Both the position numbers and the translations under genes were made by a program. The notes beneath the pieces were generated by a model. The model saw only the letters and a list, made by a program, of their open reading frames with translations. It searched no databases and was not told the origin of the DNA. Positions 33,768 to 45,076 of a DNA stretch of 45,559 bases are shown one piece after another (position 1 is the first letter of the stretch; each line of letters starts with the position of its first letter). Source of the DNA: Flavobacteriales bacterium (GTDB lineage: Bacteria > Bacteroidota > Bacteroidia > Flavobacteriales > TMED113); contig PKDT01000009.1 in assembly GCA_002863085.1 (NCBI GenBank), positions 1 through 45,559 on the forward strand. Reading direction: 5' to 3'.

Positions 33768-34457
33768 ATGAGCTCAACTAACAATAGAAAAAAGGCACTT
33801 GCAGAATTTGATATTAATAAATTATATCCTCTCAAAGAGGCTTCTAGTATAATTAAAAAAATTACAAATACTAAATTTGACTCTACAATTGATTTAGCTG
33901 TCAGACTTGGTGTTGATCCAAAGCAGTCAAACCAAATGGTGAGAGGCGTTGTTTCTTTACCACATGGAACCGGAAAGGATATCAAAATTGCGGTCATATG
34001 CCAAGCAAACAAAGAAGATGAGGCTAAGTCAAATGGTGCCGATTATTTTGGTTTTAATGATATTATTGATAAAATTAAAGGTGGCTGGGTTGATTTTGAT
34101 GTTCTCATCACCTCCCCAGATTGTATGGCCAAAGTTGGTCCGCTTGGTAAAGTTTTAGGTCCCCGTGGACTCATGCCTAATCCCAAAACTGGTACCGTCA
34201 CATTTGAAATTGGCAAGGCCATTCAAGACGTTAAATCTGGAAAGATTGACTTTAAGGTTGACAAGTTTGGTATTGTTCACGCTGGTGTAGGAAAAGCTTC
34301 ATTTACCGAAGCTCAAATTGAGGAAAATGTTCAAGAACTTTTAGCTACCATTATCAAACTTAAACCTAGTGCTGCAAAGGGCACCTATGTTAAAACTGTA
34401 ACTATGTCAAGTACAATGAGTCCTGGAATTAAGGTTGATTGTAGACAAATTAATTAA
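33768..34457 (+). CDS. rplA: 50S ribosomal protein L1
   Basis: L1 builds the mobile L1 stalk that helps E-site tRNA leave; in many bacteria it also represses its own rplKA message. The 229-residue protein has [20 protein letters not shown] at about residue 37, the signature [16 protein letters not shown] at about 127, and [19 protein letters not shown] near 170. The length is normal. No L1-like rRNA mimic is evident before rplK, where only 11 bases separate it from nusG, so autogenous control cannot be claimed here. Confidence 0.97.
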   Translation: MSSTNNRKKALAEFDINKLYPLKEASSIIKKITNTKFDSTIDLAVRLGVDPKQSNQMVRGVVSLPHGTGKDIKIAVICQANKEDEAKSNGADYFGFNDIIDKIKGGWVDFDVLITSPDCMAKVGPLGKVLGPRGLMPNPKTGTVTFEIGKAIQDVKSGKIDFKVDKFGIVHAGVGKASFTEAQIEENVQELLATIIKLKPSAAKGTYVKTVTMSSTMSPGIKVDCRQIN

Positions 34458-34463
34458 TACGAA

Positions 34464-35117
34464 GTGAATAAAGAAGAAAAAATAAAAATTGTAAGTAGCT
34501 TATCAAGCTCACTAGCTGCTAGTAAAAATATCTATCTTACAGACATTTCAGGACTTGACGCTGAGCAAACTGGAATTTTAAGAAGAATGTGCTTTGAAAA
34601 AAATGTTTCATTGTCTGTTGTAAAGAATACTTTACTAAAAAAAGCGATGGATGCTTGTGACAAAGATTTTACAGACTTTGACAAAATTCTCAAAGGAAAT
34701 ACTGCTCTCATGGTTTCTGACGTTGCCAACGCACCAGCCAAGGTAATAAAAAAGTTTATAGAAAAAACAAAACTCGATAAACCAGATTTTAAAGCCGGGC
34801 ACGTTGAAGAGTCGGTATATTTTGGTTCTGAACAACTCGAAATACTGGCTTCATTGAAGTCTAAGGAAGAACTATTATCTGATCTTATATCACTACTAAA
34901 GTCACCCATGGCGAATCTTATTTCGTCATTGAGTTCATCTTCTAATAAACTTAGTGGTATTTTAAAGACACTTGAAGAGAATCCTGTTGCTATTAAGGCT
35001 AATGAAAAAGAAAATGATGAGCCGGTAGTTACAAAAGACAATGCATCTGATAAAAAAGAAGATGTCAAAGAAAATATAATTGATAAAAATCCAAAATTGG
35101 ATGAAAACAAAGAATAA
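34464..35117 (+). CDS. rplJ: 50S ribosomal protein L10 with charged C-terminal extension, GTG start
   Basis: L10 anchors L7/L12 dimers to the ribosome. The 217-residue protein matches L10 from the GTG at 34464: NIYLTDISGLDAEQTGILRR at about residue 22, VVKNTLLKKAMDAC at about 52, LKGNTALM, and the L12-binding helix up to KLSGILKTLEEN at about 173. Typical L10 ends there, near 165-175 residues. Here a tail of about 45 residues follows, rich in Lys, Glu, Asp and Asn, with no hydrophobic pattern (for example NEKENDEPVVTKDNASDKKE). No ATG is available between the rplA stop and the GTG, 6 bases away. The tail is probably disordered. Confidence 0.94.
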   Translation: MNKEEKIKIVSSLSSSLAASKNIYLTDISGLDAEQTGILRRMCFEKNVSLSVVKNTLLKKAMDACDKDFTDFDKILKGNTALMVSDVANAPAKVIKKFIEKTKLDKPDFKAGHVEESVYFGSEQLEILASLKSKEELLSDLISLLKSPMANLISSLSSSSNKLSGILKTLEENPVAIKANEKENDEPVVTKDNASDKKEDVKENIIDKNPKLDENKE

Positions 35118-35182
35118 CGTAAAATGCTTTAAAAAAGTATTATAATTAAACAAAAAAGAGTATTAATATAAATTAAATTATT

Positions 35183-35563
35183 ATGGCCGATATAAAAGAT
35201 TTTGCAGAAAAATTAGTAAATCTTACTGTAAAAGAAGTTAGTGAATTAACAACCATTCTCAAGGAAGAATATGGAATTGAACCTGCTGCTGCCGCTGTCG
35301 CAGTTGCTGCTGGAGGACCTGCAGCTGGTGATGCTGGTTCTGCTGATGAAAAAACAGAGTTTGACGTTATTTTGAAAGCTGCGGGTGGTTCAAAACTAGC
35401 TGTTGTTAAATTAGTAAAAGAATTAACAGGAAAAGGACTCAAAGATGCAAAGGATTTAGTTGATGGTGCACCTGCAACCCTAAAAGAAGGAGTTGCCAAG
35501 GATGAAGCTGATGCTATGAAGAATCAATTAGAAGCTGCTGGTGCTGAAGTTGAGATAAAATAA
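35183..35563 (+). CDS. rplL: 50S ribosomal protein L7/L12
   Basis: L7/L12 forms the flexible stalk that recruits and stimulates translational GTPases. The 126-residue protein has the N-terminal dimerisation helices ([20 protein letters not shown]), an Ala/Gly hinge at about residues 34-55, and the globular C-domain with [20 protein letters not shown] at about 58 and [18 protein letters not shown] at about 81. Length and order are normal. It lies 65 bases after rplJ and 81 bases before rpoB; the latter gap holds a hairpin. Confidence 0.97.
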   Translation: MADIKDFAEKLVNLTVKEVSELTTILKEEYGIEPAAAAVAVAAGGPAAGDAGSADEKTEFDVILKAAGGSKLAVVKLVKELTGKGLKDAKDLVDGAPATLKEGVAKDEADAMKNQLEAAGAEVEIK

Positions 35564-35603
35564 GCTTTGCTTTTTGTAAAATTATCTAAAAGCATAAAAG
35601 CTT
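35562..35603 (+). promoter_or_regulatory. hairpin between rplL and rpoB, possible attenuator or processing site
   Basis: The arm AAGCTTTGCTTTT (35562-35574) pairs with AAAAGC (35588-35593) and AAAGCTT (35597-35603), leaving a 3-base bulge (ATA) on the right side. This gives 13 paired bases around a 13-base loop. It begins within the rplL stop codon. No T run follows, so it is not a classical terminator. In E. coli this gap holds an attenuator and an RNase III site; the same role here is inference. Confidence 0.4.
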
Positions 35604-35644
35604 TGCATTGTTGTTAATTAGTTTACTAATTTAAATATGTTGTT

Positions 35645-38600
35645 TTGACAAATAATAATAGAATTCATTTCGGTTCATTTAGTGGAGCTGATAATTATCC
35701 GGACTTTTTGGATATACAAATTAAATCCTTTCAAGATTTCTTTCAACTCGATACTGATTCAGATAACAGAAATCAGGAAGGTCTTTTTAAAGTTTTTAAT
35801 GAAAACTTTCCAATTACTGATACAAGAAACCAGTTTGTTCTGGAGTTTTTGGATTACTTCCTGGATCAACCAAGATATACTGTTGAGGAATGCGTTACTA
35901 TGGGACTCACTTATAACGTACCTCTCAAAGCGAGATTAAAGTTATATTGTACTGATCCTGAACATGAAGATTTTGAAGAAATTGTTCAAGATGTTTATCT
36001 GGGCAATATACCATATATGACTCCGAATGGTAACTTTGTAATAAACGGCGCACAACGTGTTTGTGTTTCTCAACTTCACAGGTCTCCTGGAGTATTTTTC
36101 GGTCAGTCCTATCACGCAAACGGAACTAAACTATATTCTGCGAGAGTTATTCCCTTCAAAGGATCGTGGATTGAGTTTTCAACGGACATAAATAATGTAA
36201 TGTATGCATACATAGATCGGAAAAAAAAGCTCCCTGTGACTACTCTCTTTAGAGCAATTGGTTATGAACACGACAAGGATATCCTTGATATTTTTGGCTT
36301 GGCTGACGAGGTAAAGGCAAAAAAAAGCGCTTTGAACAAGATTATTGGAAAAAAACTTGCAGCTAGGGTGTTAAGAACTTGGGTTGAAGATTTTTCTGAC
36401 GAGGACACCGGTGAACTTGTCCATATAGAGAGAAATGAGGTAGTAATCGATAGAGATATTGTCATTGAAAAAAGTCACATTCAACAAATTATTGATTCAG
36501 GTGTTGATAATGTTTTAATATACAAAGGACATGAGTTATCCTCCCATTACGAGATTATTCATAACACTTTTAGGAAAGACCCTACAAACTCTGAAAAAGA
36601 AGCTGTCGAGCATATTTACAGAAAACTGAGAAATGCTGAACCACCAGACGAAGAAACTGCTCGTGGAATAATTGATAAACTATTTTTTTCTGAAACAAGA
36701 TACAGTCTTGGTGAAGTCGGTAGATACAGAATCAATAAAAAATTAAATATTCAAGATGACCCAGATGACATTGTTTTAAGAAGCCATGACATTATTCTAA
36801 TTGTAAAACATCTCATTGACCTTATCAACTCGAAGCAAGACGTTGACGATATTGATCACTTAAGCAATAGAAGAGTCAGAACTGTTGGTGAACAACTTTA
36901 TAACCAATTTGGAATTGGACTTGCTAGAATGGCGAGAACTATCAGAGAAAGAATGAATGTTAGAGATAACGAAGTATTCACCCCAATTGATTTAATTAAT
37001 GCAAAAACATTGTCTTCGGTAATTAACACATTTTTTGGAACTAATCAACTTTCTCAGTTCATGGACCAAACTAACCCTCTCGCTGAGATAACTCACAAAA
37101 GAAGATTGTCTGCACTCGGACCCGGCGGCCTATCCCGTGAAAGAGCCGGATTTGAAGTTAGGGATGTTCACTACACTCATTACGGTAGATTATGCCCAAT
37201 TGAAACTCCAGAGGGTCCAAATATTGGTTTAATTTCATCACTCTGTGTATTTGCTAAAATAAATAAGATGGGTTTCATTGAAACTCCTTACAGATCTGTT
37301 TCTAAGGGTAGTGTTGATATGTCAGAGATTAAGTACTTGACTGCAGAAGAAGAAGAAGATAAAACCATTGCTCAAGCAAATGCAAAATTAGATACAAAAG
37401 GTAAGTTTTTAAATGAAAGAATCAAAGCAAGACAAATGGGTGATTTTCCTGTTTTATCTCCTGAGAAACTTGATTATATGGACGTTGCTCCAAACCAAAT
37501 TGCTTCAATTTCAGCCTCACTAATTCCTTTTCTTGAGCATGATGATGCAAATAGAGCTTTGATGGGTTCTAACATGATGAGACAGTCAGTTCCACTAATC
37601 GTCGACGAATCCCCGATTGTAGGCACTGGTCTGGAATTTAATGTTGCAAATGATGCTAGAATTTGTATCAAAGCTGAAGGTGACGGAGTTGTGACTTACG
37701 TTGATAAAAATAAAATATTAATTAATTACAATCTTTCTGACGATGAAAAAACTGTTTCGTTTGAAGGCTCTGAAAAAACATATCATTTAAGTACTTTCAA
37801 AAAAACAAACCAAAATACCTGTTTTAATCTCAAACCTATTGTTTCGGTAGGAGATAAAGTTACCAACGGTAAAATATTAACTTCTGGCTATTGTACTGAT
37901 AATGGCGAATTAGCTCTTGGAAAGAATCTCAAGGTAGCTTTTATGCCTTGGAAAGGATACAATTTTGAAGATGCTATTGTAATTTCTGAAAGAGTTGTCA
38001 GAGACGATTTATTTACGTCTGTTCACGTAGATGAATATTCACTTGATGTCCGAGAAACAAAATTAGGTCCTGAGGAACTGACAGCAGATATACCAAACGT
38101 CAGTGAAGATGCAACAGGAAATTTGGATGAAAATGGAATGATCAGAATTGGAGCAGAAATAAACCCGAATGATATTTTAATCGGAAAAATTACCCCAAAA
38201 GGTGAATCTGACCCATCCCCTGAAGAAAAATTACTGAGAGCAATATTTGGTGATAAAGCCGGCGATGTTAAAGACGCATCCTTAAAAGCTCCTCCATCCT
38301 TGAGAGGTGTTGTAATTGAAAAAAAATTATTTAAAAGATCACTAAAAGACAAAAAATCGCGTATTAGTGACAAAGAAACTATTAAAAACTTAGAAAAAAA
38401 ATACAAACAAGATTGTCATGATTTGACGGAATTGCTTGTAGAAAAATTATTCAAAATAATTAAATCTAAATCCTGTCAAGGAATATTTAACCATGACGGT
38501 GAAACAATTGTCAAAAAAGGCGAAAAACTTACTATGAAGGTGCTTTCGAAAATAACTGATTTTAAACAAATCAACAACTTTAATTGGACCTCCAGTGATG

Positions 38601-39445
38601 ATGTTAATCAATTAATTAAAAAAGTTTTACACAATTTTTCCATTGCAATTTCAAACCTTGACTCTAAGCTCAAGAGAAAAAAATTCAATATTACAATTGG
38701 TGATGAACTTCCAAGTGGTACATTAAAATTAGCCAAGGTTTTTGTGGCTAAGAAAAGAAAATTGAAGGTTGGTGATAAAATGGCTGGAAGACATGGAAAT
38801 AAAGGAATTGTAGCTAAAATTGTCAGAGACGAAGACATGCCCTTTTTGGAGGACGGTTCAGCTGTTGACATTGTGTTAAATCCTCTCGGTGTACCCTCAA
38901 GAATGAACCTTGGTCAAATTTATGAAACAGTTCTAGGTTGGGCTGGCCAAAAGTTAGGCCTTAAGTTTGCTACTCCAATTTTTGATGGAGCATCTATAGA
39001 TGAGATTAATCATTACACTGAAAAGGCTGGAATACCAAAATTTGGCCATACGTATTTATATGACGGTGGAACCGGAGAAAAATTTGATCAAAAAGCCACT
39101 GTTGGAATTATATACATGCTTAAACTTGGTCACATGGTTGACGATAAAATGCATGCCAGATCGATTGGACCATATTCGTTAATCACTCAACAACCACTTG
39201 GTGGAAAAGCTCAATTTGGTGGACAGAGATTTGGTGAAATGGAAGTTTGGGCACTACAAGCCTTTGGAGCTTCAAATACTCTCAGAGAAATATTGACAGT
39301 TAAATCAGACGATGTTTATGGTAGAGCTAAAACATATGAAGCTATAGTCAAGGGGAATCCATTACCGGAACCAGGCTTGCCAGAGTCATTTAAGGTCTTG
39401 TTACATGAGATGCAAGGTTTAGGACTTAAACTTACAATGTCTTAA
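35645..39445 (+). CDS. rpoB: DNA-directed RNA polymerase subunit beta, TTG start
   Basis: The beta subunit forms much of the RNA polymerase active centre. The 1266-residue protein matches Bacteroidota RpoB throughout: [18 protein letters not shown] near the start, [17 protein letters not shown] at about 147, and [18 protein letters not shown] at about 1042. The rifampicin region, with [23 protein letters not shown] and RERAGFEV from about 467, has the sensitive-type Asp, His and Ser residues. The end is [12 protein letters not shown]. The start is TTG at 35645. The only nearby ATG (35637) opens a three-codon frame whose TGA overlaps this TTG. rpoC follows after 23 bases. Confidence 0.97.
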   Translation: MTNNNRIHFGSFSGADNYPDFLDIQIKSFQDFFQLDTDSDNRNQEGLFKVFNENFPITDTRNQFVLEFLDYFLDQPRYTVEECVTMGLTYNVPLKARLKLYCTDPEHEDFEEIVQDVYLGNIPYMTPNGNFVINGAQRVCVSQLHRSPGVFFGQSYHANGTKLYSARVIPFKGSWIEFSTDINNVMYAYIDRKKKLPVTTLFRAIGYEHDKDILDIFGLADEVKAKKSALNKIIGKKLAARVLRTWVEDFSDEDTGELVHIERNEVVIDRDIVIEKSHIQQIIDSGVDNVLIYKGHELSSHYEIIHNTFRKDPTNSEKEAVEHIYRKLRNAEPPDEETARGIIDKLFFSETRYSLGEVGRYRINKKLNIQDDPDDIVLRSHDIILIVKHLIDLINSKQDVDDIDHLSNRRVRTVGEQLYNQFGIGLARMARTIRERMNVRDNEVFTPIDLINAKTLSSVINTFFGTNQLSQFMDQTNPLAEITHKRRLSALGPGGLSRERAGFEVRDVHYTHYGRLCPIETPEGPNIGLISSLCVFAKINKMGFIETPYRSVSKGSVDMSEIKYLTAEEEEDKTIAQANAKLDTKGKFLNERIKARQMGDFPVLSPEKLDYMDVAPNQIASISASLIPFLEHDDANRALMGSNMMRQSVPLIVDESPIVGTGLEFNVANDARICIKAEGDGVVTYVDKNKILINYNLSDDEKTVSFEGSEKTYHLSTFKKTNQNTCFNLKPIVSVGDKVTNGKILTSGYCTDNGELALGKNLKVAFMPWKGYNFEDAIVISERVVRDDLFTSVHVDEYSLDVRETKLGPEELTADIPNVSEDATGNLDENGMIRIGAEINPNDILIGKITPKGESDPSPEEKLLRAIFGDKAGDVKDASLKAPPSLRGVVIEKKLFKRSLKDKKSRISDKETIKNLEKKYKQDCHDLTELLVEKLFKIIKSKSCQGIFNHDGETIVKKGEKLTMKVLSKITDFKQINNFNWTSSDDVNQLIKKVLHNFSIAISNLDSKLKRKKFNITIGDELPSGTLKLAKVFVAKKRKLKVGDKMAGRHGNKGIVAKIVRDEDMPFLEDGSAVDIVLNPLGVPSRMNLGQIYETVLGWAGQKLGLKFATPIFDGASIDEINHYTEKAGIPKFGHTYLYDGGTGEKFDQKATVGIIYMLKLGHMVDDKMHARSIGPYSLITQQPLGGKAQFGGQRFGEMEVWALQAFGASNTLREILTVKSDDVYGRAKTYEAIVKGNPLPEPGLPESFKVLLHEMQGLGLKLTMS

Positions 39446-39468
39446 TTTTAATTTATTATCATTACAAT

Positions 39469-42400
39469 ATGAATTATTTGAAAAAAAAGAAAAAACATAA
39501 CTCAGATTTTAAAAAATTAATAATAAGTGTGGCTTCTCCTGAGTCTGTACTAGAAGAATCCTGTGGTGAGGTCTTAAAACCTGAAACTATAAACTACAGG
39601 ACATTTAAGCCTGAAAGAGATGGTTTGTTTTGTGAAAGAATTTTTGGACCTGTTAAGGATTATGAATGTCATTGTGGGAAGTACAAAAGAATAAGGTATA
39701 AAGGTATCGTATGTGACAGGTGTGGAGTTGAGGTAACTGAAAAAAAAGTCCGAAGAGAGCGAATAGGCCACATAAAGTTGGTTGTTCCTGTTGCACACAT
39801 TTGGTACTTTAGAAACTTACCTAACAAAATTGGTTATGTATTGGGTTTACCTACGAAAAAACTCGATATGATTATTTATTACGAGAGATATGTAGTTATT
39901 AACCCTGGCTCAGCAACTGATATTGAAGGAAATCCTTTAAAGAGATTAGATTTTTTAACTGAAGATGAGTATTTTGATACACTTGACAGATTGCCAAAAG
40001 AGAACTCATATTTAGAAAATACAGACCCAAACAAGTTTATTGCAAAGATGGGAGCGGAAGCGTTAATAGATTTGTTAGCAAGCATAAACCTAGTTGATTT
40101 ATCCAAAGAGTTAAGAAGAAAAGCACATACAGAAACCTCTGTTCAAAGAAAAAATGAAGCACTTAAAAGACTTAATGTTGTTGAGGCGTTTCGTGAATCG
40201 AATGAAATTATCGACAATAAGCCAGAATGGATGATTCTTCAAGTTATTCCCGTTATACCTCCAGAGTTACGTCCGTTAGTGCCCTTGGACGGAGGAAGAT
40301 TTGCAACATCTGATTTAAATGATTTATACAGAAGAGTAATTATCAGGAACAACCGTTTAAAAAGATTACTTGAAATAAAGGCTCCGGCTGTGATATTACG
40401 TAATGAAAAAAGAATGTTACAGGAGTCCGTTGATTCATTATTAGATAACACAAGAAAAGCTTCTGCAATAAAGTCAGAATCAAATCGTCCACTCAAATCA
40501 TTATCAGACAATCTCAAAGGAAAGCAGGGTAGATTCAGACAAAATCTATTAGGAAAAAGAGTTGATTATTCTGCTAGGTCAGTAATTGTTGTTGGACCTG
40601 AACTTGAAATGCATGAGTGTGGTTTACCCAAAGATATGGCAGCTGAGCTGTTTAAACCTTTTGTTGCCAGAAAACTTATAGAAAGAGGAATTGTAAAAAC
40701 TGTTAAGTCTGCAAAAAAAATTATTGACTCTCGTGAGCCTGTAGTTTGGGATATTCTCGAAAATGTTATCAAGGGACATCCTGTTTTGTTAAACAGAGCA
40801 CCTACATTACATAGATTGGGGATTCAATCTTTCCAACCAAAATTAATTGAGGGTAAAGCCATACGTTTGCACCCGTTATCATGTACAGCTTTCAATGCAG
40901 ATTTTGATGGTGATCAAATGGCAGTTCACGTTCCCCTCAGTGCTGCCTCAGTTTTGGAAGCTCAGTTGTTAATGCTTGGATCTCACAACATTCTAAATCC
41001 TGCCAACGGCGCTCCGATTACTGTTCCTTCACAAGACATGGTTCTGGGTTTATATTATACAACGAAAGCCCGTAAAGGTACCAAAGAACAACCTGTCAAG
41101 GGTGAAGGACTTACATTCTATTCGTCTAGTGAGGTTATTATTGCATACAATGAGAAAAAAGTTGATTTACATTCAATAATTAATGTGAGGATGCCTATTG
41201 ATAAAATTAGTCCAGAAAGCCATGAAATCGTTGAAACAACCGTTGGAAGAATTCTATTTAACCAATATGTACCTGATCAAATTCCATATTATAATGATGT
41301 TTGTAATAAAAAAAATCTAAGAGACTTAATTGGTAAAATTTTAGAAAAAACTGATGCGCCAACAGCAGCAAAATTCTTAGATTCAATAAAGAAACTTGGT
41401 TATAAAATGGCCTTCTCAGGAGGGTTGTCTTTTTCTCTTGGAGATGTTTTAGTTCCAAATCTCAAGCAAGAAATGGTAGAAGACGCAATAAAAAGTGTTG
41501 ATCAAATCAGTGAGTCTTATAATATGGGGCTCATTACTAACAACGAGAGATATAATCAAGTCATTGATGTTTGGACAAATACAAACTCTAAATTAACCGA
41601 GAAGGCAATGGATGATTTATCTAGCGACAATCAAGGCTTTAACTCAATATACATGATGCTTGACTCAGGAGCCCGAGGATCTAAGGAACAAATTCGTCAA
41701 TTGTCGGGTATGAGAGGACTTATGGCAAAACCACAAAAATCTACTTCTGGAGGAGGTGCTATTATTGAAAACCCTATATTATCAAATTTTAAAGAAGGAT
41801 TATCCATCCTCGAGTATTTTATTTCAACTCATGGTGCCAGAAAGGGTCTTGCAGACACCGCCCTCAAGACTGCTGATGCAGGATACTTAACAAGACGACT
41901 TGTTGACGTAGCTCAGGACGTAATAATAAATGATTTGGATTGTGGTACACTAAGAGGTATTTCTATTTCTGCTGTTAGAAAGCAAGACGAAATTATCGAA
42001 TCAATTTCATCTAGGATAGAAGGAAGAACTTCATTAAATGATATTTTTATTGGAGATGAAAAAATTGTTAGCGCAGGTGAAGAGATTAAACTTGATCAAG
42101 CCTTAGTAATAGAAAAGAATGATATTCCATCAGTAATGGTACGATCAGTGTTAACTTGTGAACTTGAAACGGGTGTTTGTTCTATGTGTTATGGACGTAG
42201 TCTCGCTACTAACAAACCCGCGCAAAGAGGTGAAGCCGTTGGTGTTATAGCCGCTCAGTCTATTGGTGAACCAGGAACACAGCTAACTCTTAGAACATTT
42301 CATATTGGAGGTGTTGCCTCTGGAGCAGCTCAAGAATCTGAGATAATATCAAAGTTTGAGGGGGTCGTTAAATTAGAAGAGATCAGAACTATCAGTACTA

Positions 42401-43770
42401 AGAATTCTAACAATAAAAAAGTTGATGTAGTGATTGGTAGAACTGGGGAGTTTAAAATAGTTGACCAATCTAATTCTGTTTTATTTTCTGGTAATATTCC
42501 CTATGGAGCACATCTATCAGTTTCAGATGGTGATCTTGTGAAAAAAGGAGATCTAATTTGTGAATGGGATCCATATAATGCAGTAATTATTTCTGAAATT
42601 GCTGGAAAGGTTGAGTTTGAGGACTTTGAACAGGGAACTACCTATAGAATTGAAATCGATGAACAAACTGGATTTAAAGAAAAGGTTATTATCGAAACCA
42701 AGGATAAAAAGAAAATCCCTATTTTAAAAGTCATTTCTGGGAAAAAAATTAAAAATTATAACTTACCTGTTGGAGCTCACATAAATGTTGAAGAAAACCA
42801 AAAAATTAAGTTAGGTAGTGTTTTGGCAAAAATTCCAAGAACCACTGCAAAAGCAGGAGATATTACCGGTGGACTCCCTCGAATAACCGAACTATTTGAA
42901 GCAAGAAATCCCTCTAATACTGCTATTGTTACAGAAATTGATGGTATCGTTTCTTATGGTAAGATTAAAAGAGGAAACAGAGAAGTTATTGTTACTTCAA
43001 AGATTGGTGATGTTAAAAAGTATCTTGTCCCCTTATCAAAACAGATTTTAGTTCAAGAAAATGACTTTGTCAAATCTGGCATGCCGTTGTCTGATGGAGC
43101 AATTTCTCCCTCAGATTTTTTATCGATTCAAGGTGCAAATGCGGTGCAGGAATATCTCGTTTATGAACTTCAAGAAGTTTATAGACTTCAGGGAGTTAAA
43201 ATCAATGACAAACATTTTGAAGTAATCGTTCGTCAAATGATGCGAAAAGTAAAAATATTAGATCCGGGTGACTCAAAATTTTTAGAGGGTGAACTTGTTC
43301 ACAAGCTAGACTTCAAAAAAGAAAATGACAGACTTTACCACTTGATGATAGTTGAAGATTCCGGGGACGAAACAGATGATGCATATCAGCCTGGTTCAGA
43401 AATAAACGCTCGTCAACTAAGAGAAAGAAATTCTATACTTCAACAGGATAATAAAAAGTTAATTACAGCTAGGGATGCAGTTACTGCGGTTTCTAAGCCA
43501 ATGCTTCAAGGAATTACAAGAGCCTCTTTACAAACAAAAAGCTTTATGTCTGCTGCTTCATTCCAAGAAACTACAAAAGTTCTGAACAATGCTGCTATAA
43601 GAGGTATGGTTGATGATTTATCTGGTTTGAAAGAAAACGTAATAATTGGTCATCAAATTCCTGCTGGAACTGGAATGAGATTTAAGAAAACTATTGTTGG
43701 TTCAAAAAAACAGCTTGAAATTCTTGAATCCACTGAAAAAGAAAACGAAACTGTAAATTCAGATAATTAA
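39469..43770 (+). CDS. rpoC: DNA-directed RNA polymerase subunit beta'
   Basis: The beta' subunit carries the catalytic magnesium ion. The 1433-residue protein has the N-terminal zinc ribbon [20 protein letters not shown] at about residue 67, [20 protein letters not shown] at about 352, and the catalytic triad motif [12 protein letters not shown] at about 479. The bridge helix and trigger loop regions include [20 protein letters not shown] near 792. The second zinc site is [14 protein letters not shown] at about 897, and [20 protein letters not shown] follows. The C-terminal [20 protein letters not shown] is present. Length and order are those of Bacteroidota RpoC. It is followed after 13 bases by the DUF3467 gene. 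Confidence 0.98.
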   Translation: MNYLKKKKKHNSDFKKLIISVASPESVLEESCGEVLKPETINYRTFKPERDGLFCERIFGPVKDYECHCGKYKRIRYKGIVCDRCGVEVTEKKVRRERIGHIKLVVPVAHIWYFRNLPNKIGYVLGLPTKKLDMIIYYERYVVINPGSATDIEGNPLKRLDFLTEDEYFDTLDRLPKENSYLENTDPNKFIAKMGAEALIDLLASINLVDLSKELRRKAHTETSVQRKNEALKRLNVVEAFRESNEIIDNKPEWMILQVIPVIPPELRPLVPLDGGRFATSDLNDLYRRVIIRNNRLKRLLEIKAPAVILRNEKRMLQESVDSLLDNTRKASAIKSESNRPLKSLSDNLKGKQGRFRQNLLGKRVDYSARSVIVVGPELEMHECGLPKDMAAELFKPFVARKLIERGIVKTVKSAKKIIDSREPVVWDILENVIKGHPVLLNRAPTLHRLGIQSFQPKLIEGKAIRLHPLSCTAFNADFDGDQMAVHVPLSAASVLEAQLLMLGSHNILNPANGAPITVPSQDMVLGLYYTTKARKGTKEQPVKGEGLTFYSSSEVIIAYNEKKVDLHSIINVRMPIDKISPESHEIVETTVGRILFNQYVPDQIPYYNDVCNKKNLRDLIGKILEKTDAPTAAKFLDSIKKLGYKMAFSGGLSFSLGDVLVPNLKQEMVEDAIKSVDQISESYNMGLITNNERYNQVIDVWTNTNSKLTEKAMDDLSSDNQGFNSIYMMLDSGARGSKEQIRQLSGMRGLMAKPQKSTSGGGAIIENPILSNFKEGLSILEYFISTHGARKGLADTALKTADAGYLTRRLVDVAQDVIINDLDCGTLRGISISAVRKQDEIIESISSRIEGRTSLNDIFIGDEKIVSAGEEIKLDQALVIEKNDIPSVMVRSVLTCELETGVCSMCYGRSLATNKPAQRGEAVGVIAAQSIGEPGTQLTLRTFHIGGVASGAAQESEIISKFEGVVKLEEIRTISTKNSNNKKVDVVIGRTGEFKIVDQSNSVLFSGNIPYGAHLSVSDGDLVKKGDLICEWDPYNAVIISEIAGKVEFEDFEQGTTYRIEIDEQTGFKEKVIIETKDKKKIPILKVISGKKIKNYNLPVGAHINVEENQKIKLGSVLAKIPRTTAKAGDITGGLPRITELFEARNPSNTAIVTEIDGIVSYGKIKRGNREVIVTSKIGDVKKYLVPLSKQILVQENDFVKSGMPLSDGAISPSDFLSIQGANAVQEYLVYELQEVYRLQGVKINDKHFEVIVRQMMRKVKILDPGDSKFLEGELVHKLDFKKENDRLYHLMIVEDSGDETDDAYQPGSEINARQLRERNSILQQDNKKLITARDAVTAVSKPMLQGITRASLQTKSFMSAASFQETTKVLNNAAIRGMVDDLSGLKENVIIGHQIPAGTGMRFKKTIVGSKKQLEILESTEKENETVNSDN

Positions 43771-43783
43771 TTTTTATTAGCTT

Positions 43784-44092
43784 ATGAGTGAAGAAAAAAA
43801 AAAGAAAATAAATATAGAAATTAAAGAAGAAGTAGCTAACGGTGTCTACTCAAACCTAGTTGTAATAAATCATTCCCCATCTGAGTTCGTTCTAGATTTT
43901 ATAACAATGATGCCAGGTTTTTCAAAAGCTAAAGTAAGGTCAAGAATTATTTTAGCACCACAACATGCCAAAAAACTTATGAATGCTTTGAATCAGAATA
44001 TCAATAATTTTGAAAAGCAAAATGGTAATATTAAGGATGTTGATATTAAAAAAGTCCCTCTCGACTTTGGAGGACCCACTGCACAAGCATAG
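43784..44092 (+). CDS. DUF3467 family protein
   Basis: A 102-residue cytoplasmic protein of unknown function. It begins with a lysine-rich stretch, then IEIKEEVANGVYSNLVVINH, SEFVLDFITMMPGFSKAKVR and RIILAPQHAKKLMNALNQNI, the core of the DUF3467 family. The end is short and neutral (DFGGPTAQA). Homologues commonly sit just after rpoC in Bacteroidota, as here at 13 bases, suggesting a role linked to transcription, but none is established. The stop lies 6 bases from the stop of the convergent PLP enzyme gene. Confidence 0.85.
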   Translation: MSEEKKKKINIEIKEEVANGVYSNLVVINHSPSEFVLDFITMMPGFSKAKVRSRIILAPQHAKKLMNALNQNINNFEKQNGNIKDVDIKKVPLDFGGPTAQA

Positions 44093-44098
44093 AAACCA

Positions 44099-45076
44099 TC
44101 ATAAAAAATTATTTTTTTTCATCCAATCGTCGTTGTAAACTTTTCCAACATACCTGCTTCCATGGTCAGGTAAAATAATAACAACCACGTCAGTTGACTT
44201 TATTTGGCTTTCAAGTTGTAAAGCACCAGCGATTGCAGCACCACAAGAGTTTCCAGCAAAAATCCCTTCCTCAGTTGCTAATTTTCGAGTCATCAAAGCT
44301 GCATCACGGTCAGAAACTTTCTCAAAATGATCAATAATATCAAAATTTACATTTTTGGGTATTATGTCCTCCCCAATTCCCTCAGTCAAATATGGGTAAA
44401 CTTCTTCTTGGTCAAAGATTCTAGTTTCATGGAATTTTTTATAAACAGAACCGTAAGTGTCAATTCCCCATATTTTAATTTTTGGATTTTTTTCTTTCAA
44501 ATACATTCCACAACCGGTTATTGTTCCTCCAGTTCCGACTCCAGCTATTAGATGAGTAATTTTTTTTTCAGTCTGTCTCCAAATTTCAGGACCTGTTGAA
44601 TTATAGTGTGTCATTCTATTAGATAGATTGTCGTACTGATTAATATAAATGCTGTTTTTAATTTTGATTCCAAGATTTCTTGCAACTGAATAATATGATT
44701 TTTCGTCTTCAGGTGCCACATTCGTTGGTGTGACAATCACTTCAACACCAATTGCCTTGAGTATATCAATTTTTTCTTTTGACATTTTATCAGGCATAGT
44801 AACAATCATTTTATATCCTTTCTTTATTGCAGCAAGAGCTAGCCCCATTCCAGTATTACCAGAGGTTGACTCAATTACCGTTCCGCCAGGTTTGAGCAAT
44901 CCCTTTTTTTCAGCGTCGTCTATCATATTTTTTCCTATTCTATCCTTAATTGAGTGCCCAGGATTAAATGATTCGATTTTAGCTAGAAAAATACCCTTAC
45001 TATTTTTGAAAATTTTATTAATCCTGACAAGAGGAGTATTACCAATTAAATCTGTTATATGTTTAGCATATTTCAT
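44099..45076 (-). CDS. PLP-dependent cystathionine beta-synthase/cysteine synthase family enzyme
   Basis: This enzyme of fold type II makes cysteine or cystathionine by beta-replacement on a serine or O-acetylserine substrate. The 325-residue protein has LIGNTPLVRINKIF at residue 10, the PLP lysine in HSIKDRIG (Lys44), the phosphate/substrate loop ESTSGNTGMG at 69, the glycine-rich AGVGTGGTITGCG near 178, and GIFAGNSCGAAIAGAL near 277. The stretches HYNSTGPEIWRQT and YLTEGIGEDIIP resemble cystathionine beta-synthase more than CysK. The paired CBS regulatory domains of the animal enzyme are absent. Its ATG overlaps the stop of the upstream permease by one base (TAATG). CysK/CysM activity remains possible. 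Confidence 0.85.
   Translation of the reverse strand: MKYAKHITDLIGNTPLVRINKIFKNSKGIFLAKIESFNPGHSIKDRIGKNMIDDAEKKGLLKPGGTVIESTSGNTGMGLALAAIKKGYKMIVTMPDKMSKEKIDILKAIGVEVIVTPTNVAPEDEKSYYSVARNLGIKIKNSIYINQYDNLSNRMTHYNSTGPEIWRQTEKKITHLIAGVGTGGTITGCGMYLKEKNPKIKIWGIDTYGSVYKKFHETRIFDQEEVYPYLTEGIGEDIIPKNVNFDIIDHFEKVSDRDAALMTRKLATEEGIFAGNSCGAAIAGALQLESQIKSTDVVVIILPDHGSRYVGKVYNDDWMKKNNFL

Noticed and set aside
34532-35110. 192-codon open frame on the minus strand opposite rplJ
   Set aside because: It is a shadow of the real L10 gene; the sequence is Ser/Phe-rich low complexity with no family resemblance, as expected from antisense of Lys/Glu/Asp-rich coding DNA.
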